In this document: positions 1 to 8,400 of the stretch, piece after piece
Numbering within the stretch: the first letter of the stretch is position 1
Layout of the letters: the number at the start of each line of letters is the position of its first letter
NCBI GenBank assembly: GCA_046538105.1
Contig: JBKHJO010000001.1
Span: forward strand, 1 to 64,000
Source: JAWLEV01 sp046538105
GTDB taxonomy: Bacteria > Chloroflexota > Anaerolineae > UBA1429
Length of the DNA: 64,000 bases
Direction: 5' to 3'
Notes under the pieces: model-generated
The model's input: only the letters and a program-made list of their open reading frames with translations
What the model was told of the DNA's origin: nothing
Database searches by the model: none
Made by a program: the position numbers and the translations under genes

Positions 1-2
1 AG

Positions 3-200
3 GGGCGCGCCGAGTCGCGCAGATTGGAGGCTCAGGCAGAGGCCGAGGCGTTGGGCATTATCGCTGAGGAGTTGAGAGGCAATCCGGACCTGATAAAGTA
101 CGAGTGGGCAAACAATCTCTCCCCCTCTGTGAGGACGGTTTTGCTGCCTTCGGATCAGGATATCATGCTCAATGCCGAATCGCTGATGGATGGCGAATAG
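3..200 (+). CDS. SPFH/band-7 (prohibitin/stomatin-like) protein, C-terminal fragment
   Basis: Only the last 65 codons are in the window, and the gene enters from upstream. The visible part begins with an Ala/Glu-rich helix (EAQAEAEALGIIAEEL), followed by NPDLIKYEWANNLSP and VRTVLLPSDQDIM. This is the typical end of SPFH proteins: a coiled-coil arm, then a short hydrophobic segment ending in LLPSD. Family members are membrane-anchored and oligomeric, and often scaffold membrane microdomains or proteases. The fragment is too short to choose between prohibitin, stomatin and flotillin subtypes. The next gene starts 22 bases downstream, so the two may be co-transcribed. Confidence 0.6.
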   Translation, partial: GRAESRRLEAQAEAEALGIIAEELRGNPDLIKYEWANNLSPSVRTVLLPSDQDIMLNAESLMDGE

Positions 201-221
201 AAGACTGCTTTTATAAACTGT

Positions 222-659
222 ATGGTGGGTAACAGCGAGTCGCGCGTCGAATATTGGCTGGTCGGCGAGGGGGCCCAATCTCCCGAACGGCACAAGGGGG
301 CCGCCCTAGACCTGAGGGCGCGCTTGCCCCAAAAAGGCAGGCGATGGGTGTGGGGTTTCGCGCGTATTCCCACGGGGGTGGCCCTATGTATACCCGAGAA
401 TGCCGTGGTGCGCGTGACGGGCCGCAGCGGGAATTTCCTGCGGGGCTTTGTCGTCCATGATGGCCTGGTAGAGTCCGAGTTCAACGGCAATGAGGTATGT
501 GCCCTGATCTTTTGCCCTTTACCCCGCGTCATCCATCATGGACAGCGCATCGCCCAGATGTGGAGTTTACCCGTCGATCGGGAGGCGTTTTTTCAGCGTG
601 AGGAGGCTCCCGAACGGGCAGAGGCTGAAAAGGATGGTTTTGGATCCACCGGGATATAG
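222..659 (+). CDS. dUTPase-fold protein with altered motif III
   Basis: This 145-residue protein carries the five dUTPase motifs in order: GAALDLRA (26-33), RSG (68-70), GLVESEFNGN (81-90), GQRIAQM (107-113) and C-terminal GFGSTG (139-144). Family members hydrolyse dUTP to dUMP and PPi as trimers, with motif V closing over the site of a neighbouring subunit. The oddity is motif III. The canonical G-(V/I)-I-D-x-x-Y-R-G has its catalytic Asp replaced by Glu84 and its uracil-stacking Tyr replaced by Phe87. It may be an active variant, a paralogue with another nucleotide substrate, or a regulator. No Shine-Dalgarno is visible before the ATG. The protein follows the SPFH gene closely and precedes a membrane protein gene. 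Confidence 0.65.
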   Translation: MVGNSESRVEYWLVGEGAQSPERHKGAALDLRARLPQKGRRWVWGFARIPTGVALCIPENAVVRVTGRSGNFLRGFVVHDGLVESEFNGNEVCALIFCPLPRVIHHGQRIAQMWSLPVDREAFFQREEAPERAEAEKDGFGSTGI

Positions 660-704
660 AGGAACTTTTTGATATTGGTCAAAGTGTGGCGACTGTAAAG
701 ATCT

Positions 705-2444
705 ATGAAGATTCCGCGAGAACGTCTGGCAAATCTGTTTCACGTTTTGAAGAGCAATCGCCGAATCGTTGTGGGCGTTTTCCTTATTCTTGCCGTCTTG
801 CTCACGGCAATCTGGTTTGGGCGGCTTGCCCTCGCGCCCATGCGGCGTGCGGGGCCCACGGTGGATCTTGCCTCCTATGGTGTATCGGGTGTCACGCTCC
901 GGCTAACCTATCCAACGCGGTTGGGAGAGGAGGATGGAGGCACCGATGCTCCCTTTGTCACCGCTTTTGCCAGGGCGCGCTCCCCGGAAGATGTAAGCCC
1001 TTTTGATCTGACCTTTGGTCTGTCCGATGATTCGGTGGTCTTTGTCGAAAAAGAAGGAGCGCACGTGCCTGGGCGTCTCAACATAGTGCCCGGGTATCCT
1101 CAGGCTATGCCCCATGATCTGCGGATCGCACATGCAAACACGCAGTTGCGTGGGCATCTTCTTTTTGGTCACCACGTCAACGTTACACCCTCTCTTTTGG
1201 TGGAGGGAGAGGAGGTTCCGATTCCCGAACTTGTCTTTCGCATCCGCCTGCAGAGCCGCACGGAGCGTGTTATTCGCAACATCCTTTTGCCATTTTCGCG
1301 GACGATTATGCCCTATTTCCTGTTGGCTCTGGCGTTGGCCGTGATCGTCCTGATCTGGCAGCGTATGGAGGGGCGGCATCGCCTTGAACGGGAGAAGCGT
1401 CTCTCGACCCTGTATATGCAACTGCGCAAGCGGATCATGTTGGAGCAGTGGGAGGCGGCGCGTGAGAAGATCGAAGAGATTCGTCTGTTAGCACCTCATT
1501 ATCGGGATATCGATCGTTTGGACACCCATATCAGCGCGGCGGAGACGGCTACCTGGCGTTGGGGGCGACTATACGAGGCGGGGGTAGAAGCCTACAAGAG
1601 CCGTAACTGGCCGGCGGCTATAAAGTATTTTGCGGCTATCGAAGAAGAGGCGCCGTACTATCGAGACGTGCGATTTCTCAAACGCACAGCCATCCTGTAC
1701 GCGGATCTCAGAAGTCGCGATCGTTCTCTGCGTCTGGCGGCGGCCGAGGCGTTGGGAGATGTTGCGGATCTGGTCGATATGGTGCCCCTGCGAGAGGCTC
1801 TCGGCGATCGCAGCGAAAAAGTGGCCGATGCCGCAGAAACCTCCTTTGGACAGATCGGGCTCCCGGCTTTTGACGTATTATTGGAAGGCCTGGCTCACGA
1901 GTCACCGGCGGTACGGGAGCGGAGTTATCGTCTAATTCGAAACGAGGGGCAGGATGCCAGAACGCAACTGTTGGGGGCGTTGCGCAGCAACGATCCCGAG
2001 ATCACGGAGCAGGTGGCGTCCCTGTTGGTCGATCTGGGGGCGCGCAAGGAACTGGCCCAGGCTCTTTTATGGATAGCCCCCCGGCATCAAAGGGGCATTG
2101 TAAAGGCCCTGATATCCGAGGGAGTTGGCGTCTGTGATGTGCTCATCGATGCATTGCTTGAGGGACCGCCAGAGCGCAGACAGGTCATCCTGAATGCCCT
2201 GGCTGCACTCAAGGCTGAAGTGGATATCAGTCAGCATCTCACACGAGCCCTGCGTTCCATGGAGGAGCCCGAGAAGAAAGATCTATTGCGGCGGGCATTG
2301 GAGCTACCTCCGACGGGATTCCACGTATCTGAGGATGTGCCGCCGGCCCTCCCGTTGTCGGCCCCTGAGGAGACGAATGAGGAGAACCTTTCCCAAGAGG
2401 ATAGATCGTGGTGGCAAAAACTCCTTGACAGGGGCACCGCCTAG
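705..2444 (+). CDS. Two-pass membrane protein with TPR/HEAT-like cytoplasmic domain
   Basis: I do not recognise a named family. The 579-residue protein has a basic N-terminus and a first membrane helix at about 20-42. A region of about 150 residues, probably extracytoplasmic and beta-rich, follows. A second membrane helix lies at about 200-222 (YFLLALALAVIVLIW). Next come helical repeats: a TPR-like block at about 235-335 with two similar APHYRDI/APYYRDV units, then HEAT-like repeats at about 340-520 (RLAAAEALGDVADL, VREALGDRSEKVADAAE-type units). The tail is acidic and Pro/Glu-rich. The layout suggests a membrane-anchored scaffold. The stop codon region contains the promoter of the response regulator gene that follows. 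Confidence 0.6.
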   Translation: MKIPRERLANLFHVLKSNRRIVVGVFLILAVLLTAIWFGRLALAPMRRAGPTVDLASYGVSGVTLRLTYPTRLGEEDGGTDAPFVTAFARARSPEDVSPFDLTFGLSDDSVVFVEKEGAHVPGRLNIVPGYPQAMPHDLRIAHANTQLRGHLLFGHHVNVTPSLLVEGEEVPIPELVFRIRLQSRTERVIRNILLPFSRTIMPYFLLALALAVIVLIWQRMEGRHRLEREKRLSTLYMQLRKRIMLEQWEAAREKIEEIRLLAPHYRDIDRLDTHISAAETATWRWGRLYEAGVEAYKSRNWPAAIKYFAAIEEEAPYYRDVRFLKRTAILYADLRSRDRSLRLAAAEALGDVADLVDMVPLREALGDRSEKVADAAETSFGQIGLPAFDVLLEGLAHESPAVRERSYRLIRNEGQDARTQLLGALRSNDPEITEQVASLLVDLGARKELAQALLWIAPRHQRGIVKALISEGVGVCDVLIDALLEGPPERRQVILNALAALKAEVDISQHLTRALRSMEEPEKKDLLRRALELPPTGFHVSEDVPPALPLSAPEETNEENLSQEDRSWWQKLLDRGTA

Positions 2445-2452
2445 TCTATAAT
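2425..2452 (+). promoter_or_regulatory. Sigma-70-type promoter for the response regulator gene
   Basis: TTGACA at 2425-2430 and TATAAT at 2447-2452, both perfect consensus, are separated by 16 bases. The promoter overlaps the end of the upstream membrane-protein gene and lies about 36 bases before the response-regulator start, so that gene can be transcribed independently. Confidence 0.75.
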
Positions 2453-2488
2453 CGATCTTGCGGGTGGGGATGGACGAGGGAGGACCGT

Positions 2489-3181
2489 ATGGCGCTGATC
2501 ATGGTCGTCGACGACGATACTCGGCTTCTGGGAGTCATAAAGAGGGCGTTGGTCCGGCAGAATCATTCAGTTATCACGGTCAGCGACGGAGAAAAGGCCC
2601 TCGGGTTGCTTGAGGAGCGACCCGTCGACCTCGTTGTCCTGGACGTTCTTATGCCCCATATGGACGGTATCCAACTTTGCCGATATATCCACCAAGACCC
2701 AGAACTCATGTCCTTGCCCATACTGTTTCTGACGGACAGGAAGGATATCGAGGATAAGGTGGCTGGCTTTGAGGTAGGGGCTTACGACTATCTGACCAAA
2801 CCTTTTGATGTGCGAGAACTGGAATTGCGCGTCGAGGCCTTGTTGCGCAACAGTTCCGGAGATACCCCTTTGGGAGTCCTTGCCGAGGGCTGTATCAGGG
2901 CAGATCCCAATACACAACGGGTGTGCATTGAGGGCGAGGAATTCGATTTGACCCCCGTGGAATTTGATCTCTTTTACTATCTCCTGGCCAATGCAGAGGA
3001 GCCCCAGTCGGTGGAGCATCTACTCCAGGCGGTATGGGGATATCCTCCCGGCATGGGCAATCCCAGTCTGGTGCGCATGCACGTGCTCAATATACGGCGC
3101 AAGATCGAAGAGGATCCCTCCGACCCCCGGTACCTTTGTACCGTTCCCAGACATGGTTACACCATCTTGCTCTCCTCTTGA
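2489..3181 (+). CDS. OmpR/PhoB-family response regulator
   Basis: The 230-residue protein has an N-terminal receiver domain (1-120) with the acidic cluster Asp8-10, phospho-acceptor Asp52 (VVLDVLMPHMDG), Thr82 and Lys104 (LTKPFD). A C-terminal winged-helix domain of the Trans_reg_C type follows (about 130-228), with a typical VDxHIxxLRxKI-like element at RMHVLNIRRKIEEDP and a terminal beta-hairpin (TVPRHGYTI). It should bind DNA as a phosphorylation-dependent dimer. A good Shine-Dalgarno (GAGGGAGG) precedes the ATG and a consensus promoter lies just upstream. No histidine kinase is adjacent, so it is an orphan regulator. The 284 bases after it hold no gene I can recognise. Confidence 0.9.
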   Translation: MALIMVVDDDTRLLGVIKRALVRQNHSVITVSDGEKALGLLEERPVDLVVLDVLMPHMDGIQLCRYIHQDPELMSLPILFLTDRKDIEDKVAGFEVGAYDYLTKPFDVRELELRVEALLRNSSGDTPLGVLAEGCIRADPNTQRVCIEGEEFDLTPVEFDLFYYLLANAEEPQSVEHLLQAVWGYPPGMGNPSLVRMHVLNIRRKIEEDPSDPRYLCTVPRHGYTILLSS

Positions 3182-3465
3182 GGGCACTTTGGAAGTGTGG
3201 TTCGCTGGATTGTAGAGCCCACCTCCTTTTTCCTCACAAGATCTCTTACTATCACGCCACCCCTTTTTGAATCCCTATCGCTCTCTTTTCTCCTTTCATG
3301 CGACATTAATGGGAAGATTATGCTTCCTTAACGAGACGGCGAGGAAATTCCCCTATACTGTGTGATGATAGGCTATAAGGCCATTTTCAATTTACCCATA
3401 TCCTTTTCGTGAAAGAGCGGCCGCTTATGACTACGAGAATGTATGTTCAGGAAGGAGACTGACAG

Positions 3466-3726
3466 ATGACATCGAGATTGGGAATGGGGAAGATGAATCA
3501 AACGGTACCTCCCCATCACATGTCAAAAGTATCGACGGGAATTCGTGGCCTCGATCATCGATGGGGTGATCATGCTGGAAACATCGAAGAAGAGGGAATC
3601 TTTAGGAGAAAATTGGATCTTCTCAAGGCACGCGGTCGGGACCATTCCCCTCACGTCTATGATGTTCAAATTACCGATCACGGCATTGAGTTCTTACAGG
3701 AGGAGATGGCAGATGGCGAGAGCTAG
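3466..3726 (+). pseudogene. kaiC remnant with the ATPase core deleted
   Basis: This 86-codon open frame has a strong Shine-Dalgarno (GGAAGGAG). Residues 21-31 (KVSTGIRGLDH) match the start of a KaiC domain (I/VSTGIxGLDxxLGGG). Residues 39-75, including EEEGIFRRKLDLLKARG, RDHSP and YDVQITDHGIEF, match a KaiC domain C-terminus (RRxLxVLKxRGSxHxxxxREFEITxxGI). The Walker A, Walker B and everything between are missing, with no frame disruption. It cannot be an ATPase. I read it as the product of an in-frame internal deletion, though the short product might still be translated. It overlaps the kaiB-like gene by 14 bases, so translational coupling to kaiB could be what is retained. Confidence 0.65.
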
Positions 3727-4018
3727 GAACAAAAGGAGAACCCAAATCGAAGACCATGTTTTACGACTCTTTATCGCTGGCGATACTCCCAATTCGCGCA
3801 CGGCGACGAGAAACCTGCACCGATTGCGCGAGTCCCTTGGCGGAAAGTTTGGCGTGGAAATCGTGGACGTGACAAGGAATGCTCAGATGGCCCTGGATCA
3901 CCGCATCTTTGCCACGCCGACCCTACAAGTGGTCGAGCCTTCTCTTGAAACCCTGATCTTTGGTGACCTCAGTGATAGGGACGCTTTGAGAACCGTGTTC
4001 CCGGAATCGGTTATTTGA
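3713..4018 (+). CDS. KaiB-family protein
   Basis: The protein has 101 residues. After a basic N-terminus comes the KaiB thioredoxin-like fold: HVLRLFIAGDTPNS (16-28), VEIVDVTRNAQMAL (48-61), FATPTLQVV (66-74) and FGDLSDRDALRTVF (83-96). These match the KaiB signature LYVAGxTPNS, VIDVxxxPxLA, ATPTL and IGDLSD. In cyanobacteria KaiB binds KaiC and drives its dephosphorylation phase. Non-clock homologues in other bacteria take part in stress or redox responses. The start was chosen at the ATG preceded by AGGAGG, not at the longer upstream in-frame start. The only KaiC-like sequence beside it is a deleted remnant, so any partner must be encoded elsewhere. Confidence 0.8.
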   Translation: MARARNKRRTQIEDHVLRLFIAGDTPNSRTATRNLHRLRESLGGKFGVEIVDVTRNAQMALDHRIFATPTLQVVEPSLETLIFGDLSDRDALRTVFPESVI

Positions 4019-4280
4019 CGACGGCGCGGTTCCGTTTTACCTGACGTGCGCCAGTGGTCTTGTAGGGTTGAAAACTGTGTTGGGGAGAGCCGGTCCTTGG
4101 AGTGTAGACTCCCGCTCTAGCATTATTCTGGCCATGGGATAAATGGTGTCTTTACGTCGTGGAAGACGTTCATCGTGAGTTTTTTATGACGTATTTACCT
4201 GAGGGACTTGTGCTCCTCGTATAATTAAGAGAGATTGTTAATGTCCTGACATTGTATGATTCGATGACAATAGAGGAGAT

Positions 4281-6185
4281 ATGACAGAGCAGATAATTGA
4301 CGTAAATAGCAAGCGTGTTCTTATCGTCGATGATAATCCTGGGATGTTTGAGTCCCTTGCGGAGATTCTAGAGACCAGGGGGTTTTTTGTGGGTGTGGCC
4401 CAAGATGGCCGCGCAGCCGTGGAGGAGATGCGCGAGAAGCCCTACGATCTCTTTCTCATCGATATCATGATGCCGGGCATGAATGGCGTGGAGACCTTGC
4501 GCCAGATCAAGTCCATAAACCCGGATGCTATAACACTGATTATGACTGGACAGAGCCAGGTAGAGGATCTCATGTCGGAGGCACTTTGGTCTGGTGTGGA
4601 TGGTGTGTTGTACAAGCCATTCGATGTCGATGACGTGCTGGATATGATTCGGCAAAAATACCAGGAACAGATGGCACATCCCCTTATCAGCCTAAAGAAG
4701 TACAATCCTGATCCCGCAGCCATAGAGATGGTGCCGGAGCGGATGGCACGCAGATATGAGGCCTTTCCCCTCAGAATTGAAGAGGGGCAACTCGTTGTGG
4801 CCATGGTGGATCCCACACATCTACAGGCCATCGAGGATTTGCGGATACGAACCTCGCTGAGTATCAGGCCCTTGCGGGCCTCGCGCGACGATATAGAGGC
4901 GGCCTTTGCGAGATACTATCAGCATACGGGGGAGATAGAGCGTCAGGTACGGCGCATATCGTCGGCTGTCGATAAGGAAGATGTCGATTTGCGCCAGCGT
5001 CTCTCCGTCGAATCCGTGTCGCAGACGCCGGTAGCACGTACAGTGGAATTGTTGGTGCATCAGGCAGTCAAGGACAAGGCCTCGGATATCCATCTGGAGC
5101 CTCAGGAGGACTCTTTGCGCGTACGATATCGCATCGATGGCGTGTTGCATGAGGTAATGAGTTTGCCCTTGCGAATCCATGCGGCGATGCTATCGCGCAT
5201 CAAGATACTCTCCGATCTCAACATCGCGGAGCGACGGCGGCCACAGGATGGGCAGTTCTCCATAGAAGTGGAGGGGAAACAGGTCGATGTCCGTGTGGCC
5301 ACCATCAATACGGTCCATGGGGAGATGGCCGTGCTTCGCGTTCTGGACAAATCGGTATCCGTGCTATCACTGGAGGAACTTGGCTTTCTATCCGATGGCG
5401 AAGAGAGGTATCGGCGCATTATCACTGCTCCGTGGGGCATCGTTCTGTTGGCCGGCCCGACGGGCTCGGGAAAGACTAGCACCCTGTACGCCAGTATCAA
5501 CCAGCTGGACAAGGACGAGAACAAGATCATCACCATTGAGGACCCGGTAGAGTACCGTTTTGAGGGCATCAACCAGGTGCAGGTGAATCGTCAGGCGGGC
5601 ATTACCTTTGCCAGTGGTCTGCGTGCAGCCATGCGCCTCGATCCCAATATCATCCTTGTAGGCGAGATACGCGATGAGGAGACAGCGAGGATAGCGGTTC
5701 AGGCCTCTTTGACGGGGCATCTGGTTTTCTCCTCCATCCATGCCAACGATTCGGTGGGTGCCATACTGCGCCTGATCGATCTGGGTGTCGAGCCCTTTCT
5801 TGTGAGCTCTTCCCTTTTGGGGATCGTTTCCCAGCGTCTGGTGCGTCGGGTATGTTCCGAGTGTCATGCCCCTGAGGAGGTGTCGGAGAGGGAGCGTATG
5901 GTGTACGAGCGAGAGATGGGCGAGTCCAAAAAAGTGTTCGAATATGGGCAGGGCTGCAGCAACTGTGCGCAGACGGGCTATCGAGGACGCGTTGGCGTCT
6001 TTGAAATCTTGATAATGAACGACGAGATACGCCGGCTGGTGGTGAATGATGCGAGCACGGACGAGGTCATTGATGCCGCTCGCCATGCGGGCATGAGGCC
6101 CATGATCAAGGATGGCATGATCAAAGCCAAGCGGGGTGTAACGACACCCAGCGAGGTGGTCAAGAACATCTTTGCATTACACTAA
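4281..6185 (+). CDS. Receiver domain-PilB/GspE fusion ATPase
   Basis: The 634-residue protein begins with a response-regulator receiver domain (12-125; Asp17/18, phospho-acceptor Asp61, Thr89, Lys112). An MshEN/T2SE N-terminal domain (about 135-215) and a full secretion ATPase domain follow. The ATPase has Walker A GPTGSGKT (392-399), an Asp box near 420, Walker B-type IILVGEIRD (457-464) and a tetracysteine zinc site (Cys525, 528, 559, 562). PilB/GspE hexamers power pilin polymerisation at the inner membrane. The fused receiver suggests phospho-control of pilus or pseudopilus extension. It leads an operon with pilC (18 bases downstream) and prepilin genes. An AGAGGAGAT ribosome site precedes the ATG. 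A TATAAT lies at 4220-4225 without a clear -35 partner. Confidence 0.9.
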   Translation: MTEQIIDVNSKRVLIVDDNPGMFESLAEILETRGFFVGVAQDGRAAVEEMREKPYDLFLIDIMMPGMNGVETLRQIKSINPDAITLIMTGQSQVEDLMSEALWSGVDGVLYKPFDVDDVLDMIRQKYQEQMAHPLISLKKYNPDPAAIEMVPERMARRYEAFPLRIEEGQLVVAMVDPTHLQAIEDLRIRTSLSIRPLRASRDDIEAAFARYYQHTGEIERQVRRISSAVDKEDVDLRQRLSVESVSQTPVARTVELLVHQAVKDKASDIHLEPQEDSLRVRYRIDGVLHEVMSLPLRIHAAMLSRIKILSDLNIAERRRPQDGQFSIEVEGKQVDVRVATINTVHGEMAVLRVLDKSVSVLSLEELGFLSDGEERYRRIITAPWGIVLLAGPTGSGKTSTLYASINQLDKDENKIITIEDPVEYRFEGINQVQVNRQAGITFASGLRAAMRLDPNIILVGEIRDEETARIAVQASLTGHLVFSSIHANDSVGAILRLIDLGVEPFLVSSSLLGIVSQRLVRRVCSECHAPEEVSERERMVYEREMGESKKVFEYGQGCSNCAQTGYRGRVGVFEILIMNDEIRRLVVNDASTDEVIDAARHAGMRPMIKDGMIKAKRGVTTPSEVVKNIFALH

Positions 6186-6202
6186 GAAGGCGAGGAGGGT
6201 TT

Positions 6203-7402
6203 GTGGCTTATAGGTATGTGGCCTATACCCCACAGGGAGAAAAAACAGAGGGTCAGGTGCAAGCGAGCACCGAGGAGTCCGCTGAGGAGCTCCTTTGGAG
6301 GCAGGATTACATTATTGTCTCTTTGGAGGAAACATCTGAGAGGGAGGGGTTTCATCTCTTTGCGGGCAAGGTGGGCACGCGAGATCTCATTGTCTTTTCC
6401 CGGCAGTTTGCCACGCTCATCGAGTCGGGCATACCCATCGTGCGCGCGCTGTATTTGCTGCAGGAGCAGACGGATAGTAGGCGCCTGAAGCAGATCCTTT
6501 CGGAAGTGGTCGTCGACGTACAGCAAGGGGCGTTCCTTTCTCAGGCCATCTTGAAGCACAAGGGCGCTTTCCCCATGCTCTATGGCCGCCTCATTGCCGT
6601 GGGGGAGCGCGCAGGGAACCTGGAGATGGTGCTTCGCCAGTTGGCCACCTATCTGGAAAAGGAGGAGGCATTGGTGCACAAGATTCGCGGGGCCATGGCT
6701 TATCCCGTCTTTGTGCTGGTCATGGCTCTGGGGGTTGTGCTCCTTATGGTGATCGTCGCCCTGCCCCCGCTGATGGAGTTGTTCAACGTCTTTGATGCCG
6801 AACTTCCCCTGCCCACGCGCGTGCTGATAGCCATAACGGAATTCTTTGCCGTCTACAAGTTCCATGTTCTGGGAGCAATGGCCGCTGTCGTCACTTTCGG
6901 GATCATCTTTTTCAAAACGGAGACGGGAAAGGCTTTTTTCGATCGTCTTTTTCTCAGGGTTCCGCTGGTGGGCAAGATCATTGTGCAGGGGGCCGTGGCG
7001 CGTATGTGCCGGTCCATCGCCACCCTGTTACGGGCTGGAATTGCCCTTCCCGAGATCATGGAGATGGTCATTCGCACCCAGGGGAATACGGTGATCAAGG
7101 AGGCCCTGTCGGAGGTGCATTCCGAGTTGTTGCAGGGAGAGGGGCTGGCGGAGCCCATGGGAGAGCGGGATATCTTTCCTGCCATGCTGGTGCAGATGGT
7201 GCGGGTGGGGGAGGAGACGGGCGCTCTGGACTCCAACATGGACACACTGGCCATCTTTTACGAGGAAGAGGTGGACAGAGCCGTCGATGTCCTCTCCGGA
7301 GCCATGACGCCGGCCCTCACCATCTTTATAGGAGTTCTGGTAGGTTTCGTGGCTTTGGCCGTGATCATGCCCATGTATTCGTTGATGGGTGACATCGGAT
7401 GA
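6203..7402 (+). CDS. pilC: PilC/GspF inner-membrane platform protein
   Basis: The 399-residue protein has two copies of the T2SSF domain (about 65-190 and 270-390) and three membrane helices (about 168-190, 213-235, 370-392). It contains FSRQFATLIESGIPIVRAL and the corresponding second-repeat element MCRSIATLLRAGIALPEIME. This is the polytopic platform that couples the PilB ATPase to pilin assembly. The length is normal for the family. The start is GTG, close behind GAGGAGGG, and the gene follows pilB directly. Whether it serves a type IV pilus or a type II secretion system cannot be told from this window. Confidence 0.92.
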   Translation: MAYRYVAYTPQGEKTEGQVQASTEESAEELLWRQDYIIVSLEETSEREGFHLFAGKVGTRDLIVFSRQFATLIESGIPIVRALYLLQEQTDSRRLKQILSEVVVDVQQGAFLSQAILKHKGAFPMLYGRLIAVGERAGNLEMVLRQLATYLEKEEALVHKIRGAMAYPVFVLVMALGVVLLMVIVALPPLMELFNVFDAELPLPTRVLIAITEFFAVYKFHVLGAMAAVVTFGIIFFKTETGKAFFDRLFLRVPLVGKIIVQGAVARMCRSIATLLRAGIALPEIMEMVIRTQGNTVIKEALSEVHSELLQGEGLAEPMGERDIFPAMLVQMVRVGEETGALDSNMDTLAIFYEEEVDRAVDVLSGAMTPALTIFIGVLVGFVALAVIMPMYSLMGDIG

Positions 7403-7438
7403 TGGGAGGAAGGGTTGTCGTTACGGAGAGAAATTGTG

Positions 7439-7834
7439 ATGTGTGCGGATGAGCGCGGGAACACACTCCTGGGCGAACTGGTGGCCCTGGCCATCGTGGG
7501 GACGGCGGTGATGTTGCTGTTGGGGGCCTTTGGCCCCAGCAGCAGGGGGGTATCTCTGGTGAGACAACGGGTCATCGCCGAGAACCTTGCCCGGCGGCAG
7601 ATGGAAGCGATCAAGGCAGCCGAGTATCAGCCCGACCCCACGGCTGTGCCCTATCCTGCCGTGACCGAGGATCGCTACGAGGTGGATGTGGCGGTGGGGC
7701 ATTGGCTTTCCGATACAGAAACCTTCACTACTACCGTTTCAGATAGTCGTCTGCAGTGTATTACGATCACTGTGTCTTATACGCCTGACGATGAAATGCT
7801 CTTTCGGCTTGTGAACTATAAAGGAAATCAATAA
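7439..7834 (+). CDS. Prepilin-like minor pseudopilin (GspI/PilV-like)
   Basis: I chose the ATG at 7439, which gives a 7-residue leader (MCADERG) before the hydrophobic helix NTLLGELVALAIVGTAVML. This length is typical for prepilin peptidase substrates, and a GGAGA lies about 10 bases upstream. A TTG start at 7415 would give a longer leader. The mature N-terminus is unusual because the conserved Glu sits at +6 rather than +5 (N-T-L-L-G-E). The rest is a small beta-rich domain with Cys near the end. Its place after pilC and before another prepilin supports a minor pilin or pseudopilin role. Confidence 0.65.
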   Translation: MCADERGNTLLGELVALAIVGTAVMLLLGAFGPSSRGVSLVRQRVIAENLARRQMEAIKAAEYQPDPTAVPYPAVTEDRYEVDVAVGHWLSDTETFTTTVSDSRLQCITITVSYTPDDEMLFRLVNYKGNQ

Positions 7835-8376
7835 TGGGGCATTCTTCCACTACATGCGGCGAACGCGGATTCACCCTCATCGAGTTTACCCTGGCCACGG
7901 CCATCGGGGCCCTCATCACGGGGGCTCTCGTCGTCACCCTCTTTTACTTTAACGATCTTACGACACGTTATGCGGACTCTTTGAATGTGAGTAACGAGTT
8001 ACAGAGGGCGGTCTCGTTGCTGAACCACGACGTGGTGAATGCGGCTGAGGGAGAGATAAAGTCAGACTCACTTGACCTTGTGATATACAGGCTTGAGGAG
8101 GGAGCGTTTGGCGATGCGAGTGCCACGCCCGTGCCTATGACGGTGACCTATGCACTGCAGCCTCTGGCGTCTGACCAGATGTATGAACTCGTACGCGATG
8201 GACAGACCATCGCGCGACGGATCACCGAGCCCGTGGAGTTTGCTCCGGTAGGAGCGATCAGTGAGACTTCGCAGATTACGGTGACCATCACCACCATGGT
8301 GGATAGGTCTGGAGGAGATTACGATCAGGATGCGAGCACTGAGCTCGTATTCCATAGAAGACCTTCAAGGCCCTGA
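7834..8376 (+). CDS. Prepilin-like protein (GspJ/PilW-like)
   Basis: The 180-residue protein has a canonical prepilin signal: a short leader ending in Arg-Gly, then FTLIEFTLATAIGALITGALVV with Glu at +5. A globular domain of about 140 residues with alternating beta strands follows. The start overlaps the previous stop by one base (TAATG), indicating translational coupling. It is likely a minor pseudopilin priming the filament tip. Confidence 0.75.
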   Translation: MGHSSTTCGERGFTLIEFTLATAIGALITGALVVTLFYFNDLTTRYADSLNVSNELQRAVSLLNHDVVNAAEGEIKSDSLDLVIYRLEEGAFGDASATPVPMTVTYALQPLASDQMYELVRDGQTIARRITEPVEFAPVGAISETSQITVTITTMVDRSGGDYDQDASTELVFHRRPSRP

Positions 8377-8400
8377 GATTAGATCGCGGAGGGATGATAC

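Noticed and set aside
4197..4225. Promoter for the pilB operon around TATAAT at 4220
   Set aside because: No acceptable -35 hexamer lies 16-18 bases upstream, so it was not listed as a feature.
5388..6086. 232-codon minus-strand ORF
   Set aside because: It is antisense to the pilB ATPase domain and lacks protein-like features.
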